This document shows, piece after piece, positions 6,951 through 12,992 of a stretch of DNA of 15,985 bases. The DNA is from Thermodesulfobacteriaceae bacterium (GTDB taxonomy: Bacteria; Desulfobacterota; Thermodesulfobacteria; Thermodesulfobacteriales; Thermodesulfobacteriaceae), in assembly GCA_015494725.1 (NCBI GenBank), contig WGAR01000026.1, forward strand, positions 1 to 15,985, given 5' to 3'. A model generated the notes under the pieces. The model saw only the letters and a program-made list of their open reading frames with translations. It made no database searches and was not told the DNA's origin. How positions within the stretch are numbered: the stretch's first letter is position 1; every line of letters starts with the position of its first letter. The position numbers and the translations under genes were made by a program.

Positions 6951-8230
6951 GGGAATACCTGGAGATCGAGGGAGGGTTCCCCCTTTCCGGAGAGATTCGC
7001 ATCAGCGGGGCCAAGAATGCGGTGCTTCCGGCCCTGGCGGCCACGGTTCTGGCCCCGGGACGGTATCGTTTTCTCAACTGGCCCCGGCTTCTGGATCTCT
7101 ACACCATGCTGGAGCTCCTCTCCCGCCTGGGTGCCCGGGTGGAGACCCGGGGAGAGATTCTGGAGGTGGACACCACCTCGCTGGAGGGAGTGGAGGCCCC
7201 CTATGAGCTGGTTCGGCGCATGCGGGCCTCCATTCTGGTGCTGGGACCCCTTACGGCCCGTTTCGGACGGGCCCGGGTGGCCCTTCCCGGAGGATGTCCC
7301 ATCGGCAAACGCCCGGTGGACTTCCATACCCGGGGACTTCAGCTCCTCGGAGCCGAAATAACCCTGGATCACGGCTATATTCTGGCCCGGGCCCCCCGGG
7401 GATTGACCGGAACGGAGATCGTCTTCGATTTTCCCTCGGTCACCGCCACGGAGAATCTCCTTATGGCCGGGGTCCTGGCCCGCGGGGAAACGATCATCCA
7501 GAACGCGGCCCGCGAACCGGAGGTGGTCTTCCTAGGGGAAATGCTTCAGGCCATGGGAGGGCGCATCGAGGGGCTGGGAACGGATCAGATCCGGATTCAG
7601 GGGGTCCCGGAACTGCATCCCCCGGAGGAACCCCTGCGCATAATTCCGGACCGCATCGAGACCGGCACCTATCTCATGCTCCCGGGGCTGGTGGGAGGGG
7701 AAATCGTGCTGCGGGAAACCGAGCCCCGTTTCCTGAAGACCCCCATTCTTCGGCTCAGGGAAGCCGGGCTGGAGATAGAATCCGAGGGAAACACCCTGTA
7801 CGCCCGTCCCGGAAAGGAGCTAAAACCTCTCAAAATCGCCACCGCCCCTTATCCGGGCTTCCCCACCGATCTTCAGGCCCAGATCATCGCCCTCCTCACC
7901 CAGGCCCGGGGGGTATCTTTCGTTACCGAAACCCTGTTTGAGGATCGTTTTCACCATGTTTCCGAATTATGGCGGATGGGAGCGGACATAGAACGGGACA
8001 AACGCACCGCCATTGTGAAGGGCCCCGTACGCCTGCAGGGGACCGAGGTGGAGGCTCATGATCTACGGGCCAGCGCCTCGCTGGTGCTGGCGGCCCTGGC
8101 CGCCGAGGGAGTCAGCCGGATCTATGGCCTGGAACATCTGGATCGGGGCTACGAAAGGATAGAGGAGAAACTGGCTTCCATCGGGGCCCGCATTATCAGG
8201 AAAAGCTATGAAGCTACGGAACCTTTCTGA
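6947..8230 (+). CDS. murA: UDP-N-acetylglucosamine 1-carboxyvinyltransferase (MurA)
   Basis: A 427-residue enzyme, the expected MurA length. It transfers enolpyruvate from phosphoenolpyruvate to UDP-GlcNAc, the first committed step of peptidoglycan synthesis in the cytoplasm. The N-terminus carries 'ISGAKNAVLPAL' with Lys23 at the UDP-GlcNAc site. The active-site loop is 'GGCPIGKRPVDFH', so the PEP-attacking cysteine (Cys117) is present, and the enzyme should be of the fosfomycin-sensitive type. The C-terminal region has 'LRASASLVLAALAAEG' and 'HLDRGYERIEEKLASIGA', both family hallmarks. It overlaps prmC by ATGA and extends 23 bases into holB. With uppP in the same run it suggests a wall-synthesis theme. 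Confidence 0.96.
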   Translation: MREYLEIEGGFPLSGEIRISGAKNAVLPALAATVLAPGRYRFLNWPRLLDLYTMLELLSRLGARVETRGEILEVDTTSLEGVEAPYELVRRMRASILVLGPLTARFGRARVALPGGCPIGKRPVDFHTRGLQLLGAEITLDHGYILARAPRGLTGTEIVFDFPSVTATENLLMAGVLARGETIIQNAAREPEVVFLGEMLQAMGGRIEGLGTDQIRIQGVPELHPPEEPLRIIPDRIETGTYLMLPGLVGGEIVLRETEPRFLKTPILRLREAGLEIESEGNTLYARPGKELKPLKIATAPYPGFPTDLQAQIIALLTQARGVSFVTETLFEDRFHHVSELWRMGADIERDKRTAIVKGPVRLQGTEVEAHDLRASASLVLAALAAEGVSRIYGLEHLDRGYERIEEKLASIGARIIRKSYEATEPF

Positions 8231-9167
8231 GCTTCTGGGCCAGGAACCCGCGGTGCGCCTTTTTCGCAGGGCCCTCAAAACCGGAAGACTGGCGCAGGCT
8301 TATCTCCTGGTGGGGCCCGAGGGGACAGGTAAGGAGAGTTCGATCTGGGCCTTCCTGCGGGAAATCTTCTGCACCCGGGGGGAGGGGTGCGGAGAGTGTC
8401 GTCCGTGCAGGAAACTGGATCAGGAGATCCATCCGGATGTGCTGTGTCTGCGTCCCCAGACGGGCAAGAGCAGCATCTCCATTGCCCAGGTGCGGGAGGC
8501 GGAGGAATTTCTGCGTTTCCGGCCCCTGGAGGCCCCGCTTCGGGCCGTGGTCATTCCTGAGGCCGAGCGACTGAGCCCGGAGGCAGCCAACGCCCTTCTC
8601 AAGTCTCTGGAAGAGCCTCCGGCCTACGCTCATTTCTTCCTCACCGCGATCTCGGCGGAGAACCTGCTTCCCACCATCGTTTCCCGGACCCAGGTGGTGC
8701 GCTTCCGGCCTCTGCCTCCGGATCTCATCCGGAGGATCCTGGAGGATCGGCTGGGTTTTGAGCCGGAACAGGCCCATTCCCTGGCCCTGCTGGCCGAGGG
8801 CAGTCCGGGAAGGGCCCTATCCCTTTCGGAGAAGGGGTTGCTTGAGGATCTCAATCGTCTGATCACCGTAGCCAGACACGAAGACCCCTCTCTTAAGTTC
8901 AGGGCCGCCGAGGCCCTGGCCCGCAAAAAAAACGACCTGCCGGAGCTCCTGGACCTGGTGCGTCTCTGGCTGTGGTATTCCTACCTCTATGCCCGAAAGA
9001 TCCAGGAATTCCCCGGACTTTTCCCTGATCCGGCTCCGGTGGAAAGGATATGGTCCCTTCTCGATCTGGTGGAAAAATTACGCCAGGGCCTGGAACGCTA
9101 TGTCAACCCGGAATTGACCCTCCTAGTGCTTATCCTGGAATTTGCTCCAGCTTCCTCCGGACCCTGA
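8208..9167 (+). CDS. holB: DNA polymerase III delta-prime subunit (clamp loader)
   Basis: A 319-residue AAA+ clamp-loader protein. The delta-prime subunit is the rigid stator of the loader that places the sliding clamp on DNA. It begins 'LSELLGQEPAVRLFRRAL', then has a Walker-A-like 'GPEGTGKE' (36-43) in which the usual Ser/Thr is Glu, so ATP binding may be lost, as in many delta-prime proteins. A zinc module follows with Cys55, Cys61, Cys64 and Cys67. The Walker B region is 'VIPEAERLS' (Asp replaced by Pro), followed by the family marker 'ANALLKSLEEPP' and the Arg-finger motif 'SRT'. The ATG at 8208 lies inside the murA end but has AGGAAA upstream and gives the family N-terminus. The 3' end overlaps the convergent fmdE-like gene by 38 bases. 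Confidence 0.92.
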   Translation: MKLRNLSELLGQEPAVRLFRRALKTGRLAQAYLLVGPEGTGKESSIWAFLREIFCTRGEGCGECRPCRKLDQEIHPDVLCLRPQTGKSSISIAQVREAEEFLRFRPLEAPLRAVVIPEAERLSPEAANALLKSLEEPPAYAHFFLTAISAENLLPTIVSRTQVVRFRPLPPDLIRRILEDRLGFEPEQAHSLALLAEGSPGRALSLSEKGLLEDLNRLITVARHEDPSLKFRAAEALARKKNDLPELLDLVRLWLWYSYLYARKIQEFPGLFPDPAPVERIWSLLDLVEKLRQGLERYVNPELTLLVLILEFAPASSGP

Positions 9168-9747
9168 AATAACCTCCCTCGGCGCAGGGAGGACAGAGAA
9201 CACGCCCCCCTACCTCCCGATCTCTTCCGTCCTGGACCCAGCAACCGCAGGCCTCGCACCGGACCCGTCTCCGGGGTCTTCCGGGGAGATCGAATTCGGA
9301 AACCTGGACCTCCACCTCCTGGACCTCAAAGAGTTCCTCTTCGGACATTACCCGGTAGGCCTCGAGCTGTTGACGATACCGGTCGGAGATGTGGGGAAAG
9401 TATTTCCTGGCCTTTTCCCGGGCCTCTTCCCGGGCCAGGACCCGAAAGGCCTTTCCGGTCTCCAGATTTAGAAAGGTGGCGGCCATAATGCCATAGTCAT
9501 AGAATTTGAGGGATCTTTTCCCCAGGCTGGCCCCGGTTACCGACTGGATGGCATCGGTGGCACAGCGGTCTATCTCCACAAAGACCATAAATTTCTTGCG
9601 TTCCGCTCCTCGCGGATCTTTTATGCCTATGAGACGCAACCCCAGCAGAGCCAGACGCACCCCCAGGACCTGCCCCGGGCAGAGATGTCCGTGGACCCGT
9701 ACGGACTCCTGGAGGATTTCCTCAAAGGGAATTTCATGGATGTTCAT
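9130..9747 (-). CDS. FmdE-family protein (formylmethanofuran dehydrogenase subunit E-like) with C-terminal zinc ribbon
   Basis: A 205-residue protein. Residues 19-25 read His-Gly-His-Leu-Cys-Pro-Gly, and 'DRCATDAIQSVTG' (60-72) follows. Both are hallmarks of the FmdE fold, where Cys and His bind a metal. Residues about 164-188 form a small zinc ribbon with C-x2-C-x-C and C-x2-C. FmdE-like proteins are found with formylmethanofuran or molybdopterin oxidoreductases and also alone in sulfate-reducing and other anaerobic bacteria. The actual role here is unknown, and no molybdenum enzyme is nearby. The ATG at 9747 has no visible Shine-Dalgarno, but a promoter-like pair just upstream would start the mRNA almost at the ATG. 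The gene overlaps holB tail to tail by 38 bases. Confidence 0.8.
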   Translation of the reverse strand: MNIHEIPFEEILQESVRVHGHLCPGQVLGVRLALLGLRLIGIKDPRGAERKKFMVFVEIDRCATDAIQSVTGASLGKRSLKFYDYGIMAATFLNLETGKAFRVLAREEAREKARKYFPHISDRYRQQLEAYRVMSEEELFEVQEVEVQVSEFDLPGRPRRRVRCEACGCWVQDGRDREVGGRVLCPPCAEGGYFRVRRKLEQIPG

Positions 9748-9755
9748 GGAGCTTT

Positions 9756-9784
9756 AGGTTAGCACGTTTCCCATAGCTTGACAA
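9756..9784 (-). promoter_or_regulatory. Candidate promoter of the fmdE-like gene, near-leaderless
   Basis: On the - strand TTGTCA (9784-9779), a 17-base spacer and TAACCT (9761-9756) stand before the fmdE-like ATG at 9747. The -35 is one base from consensus and the -10 is weak (3 of 6). The expected start point lies within about two bases of the ATG, which fits the lack of a ribosome-binding site. The -35 overlaps that of the divergent speD promoter. Confidence 0.4.
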
Positions 9785-9805
9785 AAGGAAAAAGGAGAGT
9801 ATCTT
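9778..9805 (+). promoter_or_regulatory. Candidate sigma70-type promoter of the speD leader
   Basis: A perfect TTGACA (9778-9783), a 16-base purine-rich spacer and TATCTT (9800-9805, 4 of 6) point rightward. The predicted start is about 9811-9813. It gives a leader of roughly 108 bases before speD containing a mini-ORF, a terminator and a second hairpin. It shares its -35 bases with the leftward fmdE-like promoter, so the two may compete. Confidence 0.55.
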
Positions 9806-9813
9806 TTGCCCGC

Positions 9814-9850
9814 AAGGGTGGCCATGCGGGGTGGCTGCCCTTAATTTTTT
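9814..9850 (+). terminator. Intrinsic terminator / candidate attenuator in the speD leader
   Basis: The 5' arm AAGGGTGGCCA (9814-9824) pairs with the 3' arm TGGCTGCCCTT (9832-9842) over 11 continuous base pairs (two are G-U), with a 7-base loop. It is followed by AATTTTTT (9843-9850). This is a textbook Rho-independent terminator on the + strand; the other strand lacks a T-tract. Since it lies downstream of the speD promoter and upstream of the speD ATG, it would act as an attenuator. It could instead end rightward transcripts arriving from holB. The arm also contains a mini-ORF start. Confidence 0.75.
9824..9844 (+). CDS. Six-codon upstream ORF (leader peptide candidate) inside the speD attenuator
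   Basis: ATG CGG GGT GGC TGC CCT TAA encodes Met-Arg-Gly-Gly-Cys-Pro-stop. AAGGG at 9814-9818 is a plausible Shine-Dalgarno five bases before the ATG, the same spacing as at speD. The ORF covers the loop and 3' arm of the terminator hairpin and stops at the T-tract. A Pro codon just before a stop is known from other leader peptides (for example TnaC) to slow termination, so ligand-dependent stalling is conceivable. A chance ORF of this length cannot be excluded. Its support is position, SD spacing and similarity to the speD start region. Confidence 0.35.
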   Translation: MRGGCP

Positions 9851-9865
9851 GGTCACCGGGGATTC

Positions 9866-9886
9866 CAGGCGCCGGGGGGCGCCCTG
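9866..9886 (+). other. GC-rich hairpin in the speD leader
   Basis: GGCGCC (9868-9873) and GGCGCC (9878-9883) form a 6-bp stem around a GGGG loop, extended by CA/TG with one bulged C. No T-tract follows, so it is not a terminator. It sits between the attenuator and the speD ribosome-binding site and could stabilise the mRNA 5' region or shape alternative folds. Confidence 0.45.
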
Positions 9887-9910
9887 TGTTGAATAGGAAT
9901 ATACATAAGG

Positions 9911-9922
9911 AGGGCGGCCATG
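9911..9922 (+). repeat. Short direct repeat of the speD start region (second copy; first at 9815-9826)
   Basis: AGGGCGGCCATG here contains part of the speD Shine-Dalgarno (AAGGAGGG at 9907-9914) and the start codon. AGGGTGGCCATG at 9815-9826 is identical in 11 of 12 bases and forms the terminator 5' arm plus the mini-ORF start. As a result, the terminator 3' arm GGCTGCCC (9833-9840) can pair with GGGCGGCC at 9912-9919 over 8 bp (one G-U), covering part of the ribosome-binding site. Confidence 0.6.
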
Positions 9923-10378
9923 GAAAAAAAGCTCCAGAACTCGGAAAAGGTTGAATACGGCTTCGGGCAGCACCTCATTCTGGACGGTTACGGCTGCAAC
10001 CGAGAGAAGTTGATGGATATCGATTTCATTTACAATTTCCTGAGTGAATACCCGGACCAGATTCAGATGACCAAGATCATGCCGCCTTATGTGTTCAAGT
10101 ACTACGCCCCGGTGCCGGAAGACTGGGGGATCTCCGGCTTCGTGATCATCGCTGAAAGTCACATCAGCATCCACACCTTCCCGGAGAAACTCTACCTGAG
10201 TGTGGACATCTTCTCCTGCAAGCCCTTCGACGTGGACAAGGCCATCGAGGATATCACCCGGCTTTTCGAGATCAAGAAGAGCGAGATCCGGCTTCTGGAT
10301 CGAGGGCACGAGTTCCCGCGCTCCATCCGCACCGTGGAGCGCTTCATCCGGGCGGAGAGGAATCAGCTGGCCGTGTAA
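9920..10378 (+). CDS. speD: S-adenosylmethionine decarboxylase proenzyme
   Basis: A 152-residue proenzyme of the short Thermotoga/archaeal type. It self-cleaves to form a pyruvoyl group and makes decarboxylated SAM, the aminopropyl donor for spermidine. The cleavage site is the Glu-Ser of 'AESHISIHTFPE', so Ser80 becomes the pyruvoyl. His85 and Cys100 ('DIFSCKPF') match the catalytic His and Cys of the family at the expected spacing. An N-terminal extension of about 17 residues precedes the conserved 'GQHLILDGYGC'. AAGGAGGG five bases before the ATG is a strong ribosome-binding site. The leader carries an attenuator-like structure. The stop overlaps the speB start (TAATG), so the two are coupled. 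Confidence 0.95.
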   Translation: MEKKLQNSEKVEYGFGQHLILDGYGCNREKLMDIDFIYNFLSEYPDQIQMTKIMPPYVFKYYAPVPEDWGISGFVIIAESHISIHTFPEKLYLSVDIFSCKPFDVDKAIEDITRLFEIKKSEIRLLDRGHEFPRSIRTVERFIRAERNQLAV

Positions 10379-11265
10379 TGAAGAGAACCTTCCTGGGGCT
10401 ACCCGAGACCCCGGAACGGTCTCGGGTGGCCCTTATTCCCGCTCCCTACGATGCCACCACTACCTGGCGTCCGGGGACCCGTTTCGGGCCCGCCGCCATC
10501 CTGGAAGCCAGCGTACAACTGGAATTCTTCGACGAAGAGACCGGGAGAGAACCCCATCGTGAACTCGGATTCCTCACCCTTCCGGAACCGGAATTGCCCG
10601 TGGCCCCGGAAAAGGCCCTTTCCGTGCTGGAGGGGCTGGTGGAGGAGGTCCTTTCCGACGGCAAATTCCCGGTGTTGCTGGGAGGGGAACATACGGTCAG
10701 CCTGGCTGCTCTCCGGGCCCTTCGGAGGAGGTATCCCGGATTCAAGGTCCTCCAGATCGACGCCCATCCGGATCTCAGAGAAAGTTATCAGGGTACTCCC
10801 TGGAGCCATGCCTGTGTAATGCGAAGGGCCCTGGACCTGGGGCTGGAGGTGATAGCCGTGGGGGTGCGCACCGCCTCCCGGGAGGAATACACGTACATTC
10901 GCGAACAGGGGCTCCGGGTCCTCTGGGCCCGGAAAATCCGGGAGGATGGTCCCGGTTCTCTGAGAGAACTGGATCGACTTCTGGGCCCGGGCCCGGTCTA
11001 TGTCACCTGTGACCTGGACGGGTTGGATCCGGGAGAAGCCCCGGGGGTGGGCACCCCCGAACCCGGAGGGCTTTCCTGGTATGAGGTCCTGGGAATCCTG
11101 AAGATCGCCTCTAAACGTCCGGTGCTGGGGTTCGATGTGGTGGAATTGCTTCCTCTTCCCGGGGATCCCCGAACCGAATTCCTGGCCGCCCGCCTGATCT
11201 ATAAATTTCTCTCCTATCTTACCCCGCAACTACTCTCCGCCCCGGGAGAAGGAAAAACCCCATGA
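10378..11265 (+). CDS. speB: Agmatinase-family ureohydrolase (agmatinase or aminopropylagmatinase)
   Basis: A 295-residue arginase-superfamily enzyme with a binuclear Mn site. Metal ligands are visible as His105 in 'LGGEHT', Asp128/His130/Asp132 in 'DAHPDLR', and Asp212/Asp214 in 'TCDLDGLDP', followed by 'GVGTPEPGG'. The family hydrolyses agmatine to putrescine and urea. In thermophiles such as Thermus a homologue instead acts on N1-aminopropylagmatine to give spermidine. The coupling to speD (TAATG) puts it in spermidine synthesis, but which substrate it uses cannot be told from sequence. No speE (aminopropyltransferase) or speA (arginine decarboxylase) is in the window. The 3' end overlaps pgpA by ATGA. 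Confidence 0.9.
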   Translation: MKRTFLGLPETPERSRVALIPAPYDATTTWRPGTRFGPAAILEASVQLEFFDEETGREPHRELGFLTLPEPELPVAPEKALSVLEGLVEEVLSDGKFPVLLGGEHTVSLAALRALRRRYPGFKVLQIDAHPDLRESYQGTPWSHACVMRRALDLGLEVIAVGVRTASREEYTYIREQGLRVLWARKIREDGPGSLRELDRLLGPGPVYVTCDLDGLDPGEAPGVGTPEPGGLSWYEVLGILKIASKRPVLGFDVVELLPLPGDPRTEFLAARLIYKFLSYLTPQLLSAPGEGKTP

Positions 11266-11735
11266 AAAATTCCCCCAGGGATTCCGGTATCGTCTCCGCA
11301 CTGGCCTATCTCCTTTCCACCTCCTTCGGTCTCGGACATATCCCCTGGGCGCCGGGCACCTGGGGCTCAGCGGTGGGAATATTTCTCTACTGGGGGCTCG
11401 CCCCGGCCTCTTTCTGGACGCAGGGGGTGATCCTGCTTATCCTTTCCCTGGTGGGGGTATGGTCTTCCGGAAGGACGGCCCGACGCCTGGGCCAGAAGGA
11501 TCCCTCCCGGGTGATCATCGATGAGGTGGCCGGAGCCTATCTTGCCCTTCTGGGACACCCCTCAAGCCCCGGCTATCTGCTGGCCGGGTTTCTCCTCTTT
11601 CGCCTCCTGGATATCGTGAAACCCTGGCCGGTGCGCCAGGCGGAAAAACTCCCTTCCGGCTGGGGGATCATGGGTGACGATCTGGTGGCCGGGGCCCTAA
11701 CCTGCCTTCTACTTTATCTTCCCCTAGTCCTGTAA
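11262..11735 (+). CDS. pgpA: Phosphatidylglycerophosphatase A
   Basis: A 157-residue integral membrane phosphatase that converts phosphatidylglycerol phosphate to phosphatidylglycerol. Family motifs are 'APGTWGS' (30-36), 'DPSRVIIDEVAG' (80-91), 'FRLLDIVKPWP' (113-123) and 'GWGIMGDDLVAG' (133-144). Acidic residues in these motifs bind the Mg2+ used in catalysis. Three or four hydrophobic segments are evident (about 36-48, 54-68, 88-115, 140-157). It is translationally coupled to speB by ATGA although the pathways are unrelated, perhaps only through operon packing. Its end overlaps the convergent prepilin-like gene by 12 bases. Confidence 0.93.
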   Translation: MKNSPRDSGIVSALAYLLSTSFGLGHIPWAPGTWGSAVGIFLYWGLAPASFWTQGVILLILSLVGVWSSGRTARRLGQKDPSRVIIDEVAGAYLALLGHPSSPGYLLAGFLLFRLLDIVKPWPVRQAEKLPSGWGIMGDDLVAGALTCLLLYLPLVL

Positions 11736-12992
11736 GGTGCCGTTAACGTAACTCACCACACAATCCCGGGAGGTATCCGCAGAATAAAGATTGTCGTAAA
11801 AGAGTATCCTCTCCAGAGACCGGCAAGAACTGTTCTGATATACCCGCAGACACTGGTTCGAAGTAACGGTTACCGAATGGAAGGCTATACAGGAGGAGAA
11901 AATAGTGGAACACCATCCACCCCAGATATTCCCGACCTTTACGTATCTGTTTCCGCCCCGGTTTACCAGGGTGATGGGACTGCCGTAGGCACAGACCCCG
12001 CCTCCTCCGGCGGTGGCCGGATTGATGGTCAGCACCAGAGTCCGGGAGGCGATATTGTCCTCTCCTCCGGAGGGGTCGTTATTGTCCCTTACCCAGAAGG
12101 TCAACTCGAAATTTCCGGAAGCCGAAGGGGTTCCGTTTACCAGCAACTGGTCACACCGGGGCCAGTCGGTCTCCGGGGTGGAGGAGCAATTACCGGAGAG
12201 AGGATCTCCTGTATCACAGAGGAAATTCAGCCCGGCCCCGGTGGCATTGTCCGGATCCTCCACACACCAGCGATATTTTCCGTTGGAGGGATAGGGTACC
12301 CCCCCTCTGGCATACACCCGGGCCTGATACGCGGACCCCACGAAGCCGTAAGGGAGTTCGTGGTTGAGGATGCGCAGATTTTCCTCGGAATAGACGCACC
12401 GGAGCTTGCCCTTGAGCTCGCTAAGGGAGACATACCGCACCAGATCGTCATAAGATTGAGGACGAAGAGGATCCTCGGAGGAGGTGTAATTGTCGAAATT
12501 CGGAGTCCCGGGAAGAGGGATATAAACGGTGGTATTGGTGGAGGTATTCTGGATGGCGGTCTGGAGGTTGCGGTTGGGACCTGCGCTTACGAGCACCAGG
12601 GCGATGTTGGAATGGGTGGCGTTATCCATCTCATCCACCACCGTGAGGGAGGTGGTGCGTCGGGCACAGATACTGCAACTGGCGGTGTAATTGGCGATTT
12701 CGTCGGCCACCAGACAAAGGAAATCCTTGCGCCAGGCATCGGTCCGATTACGGAGAAGGGAGGAGCAATATCCGTAGGGGGTGGAAGGGTCGTCCACCGC
12801 GGGGATACAGCCCCGATTGAGCTCCGCCCTTCCCACCACGGCCTCCACATTGGCCTCCAGCCGTTCCCGGGTCTGATTATAGTGCACCCGCTGGATGAGA
12901 AGCCCCACCACCCCGGCCCCAAGACCCACCAGCACCCCCAGGATTACCAGAATGATGGCCAGTTCGATCAGGGTGAACCCGCGGGATTTCAT
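11724..12992 (-). CDS. Large type IV prepilin-like protein, Cys-rich with a putative Ig-like (He_PIG-type) domain
   Basis: A 422-residue protein with a class III prepilin leader 'MKSRGFTLIELAIILVILG'. PilD-type peptidase should cut after Gly5, methylate Phe6, and the conserved Glu lies at mature position 5. The hydrophobic helix spans about 6-33. The rest is exported and holds all 16 cysteines (62 to 411), an even number suggesting disulfides, plus many Asn-x-Ser/Thr sites. Residues about 130-195 ('ALVLVSAGPNR', 'YDDLVRYVSLSELKG') resemble other deltaproteobacterial pseudopilins. Residues about 208-323 look like an Ig-like module ('LPYGFVGSAYQARVYARGG', 'GTPSASGNFELTFWV'). Residues 334-422 are an unrecognised Cys-rich tail. 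The ATG at 12992 is preferred over TTG at 13010 because it gives a standard leader with GGTGA upstream. It is coupled to sirC by ATGA. Confidence 0.8.
   Translation of the reverse strand: MKSRGFTLIELAIILVILGVLVGLGAGVVGLLIQRVHYNQTRERLEANVEAVVGRAELNRGCIPAVDDPSTPYGYCSSLLRNRTDAWRKDFLCLVADEIANYTASCSICARRTTSLTVVDEMDNATHSNIALVLVSAGPNRNLQTAIQNTSTNTTVYIPLPGTPNFDNYTSSEDPLRPQSYDDLVRYVSLSELKGKLRCVYSEENLRILNHELPYGFVGSAYQARVYARGGVPYPSNGKYRWCVEDPDNATGAGLNFLCDTGDPLSGNCSSTPETDWPRCDQLLVNGTPSASGNFELTFWVRDNNDPSGGEDNIASRTLVLTINPATAGGGGVCAYGSPITLVNRGGNRYVKVGNIWGGWCSTIFSSCIAFHSVTVTSNQCLRVYQNSSCRSLERILFYDNLYSADTSRDCVVSYVNGTLQD

Noticed and set aside
9809..9830. CCCGCA/TGCGGG antiterminator hairpin overlapping the speD terminator
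   Set aside because: Its first bases lie at or before the predicted transcription start, so it may not be transcribed in full.
9806..9919. A known SAM or other riboswitch class in the speD leader
   Set aside because: I could not find the conserved core of any riboswitch I know. Only the terminator, mini-ORF and a simple hairpin are supported.
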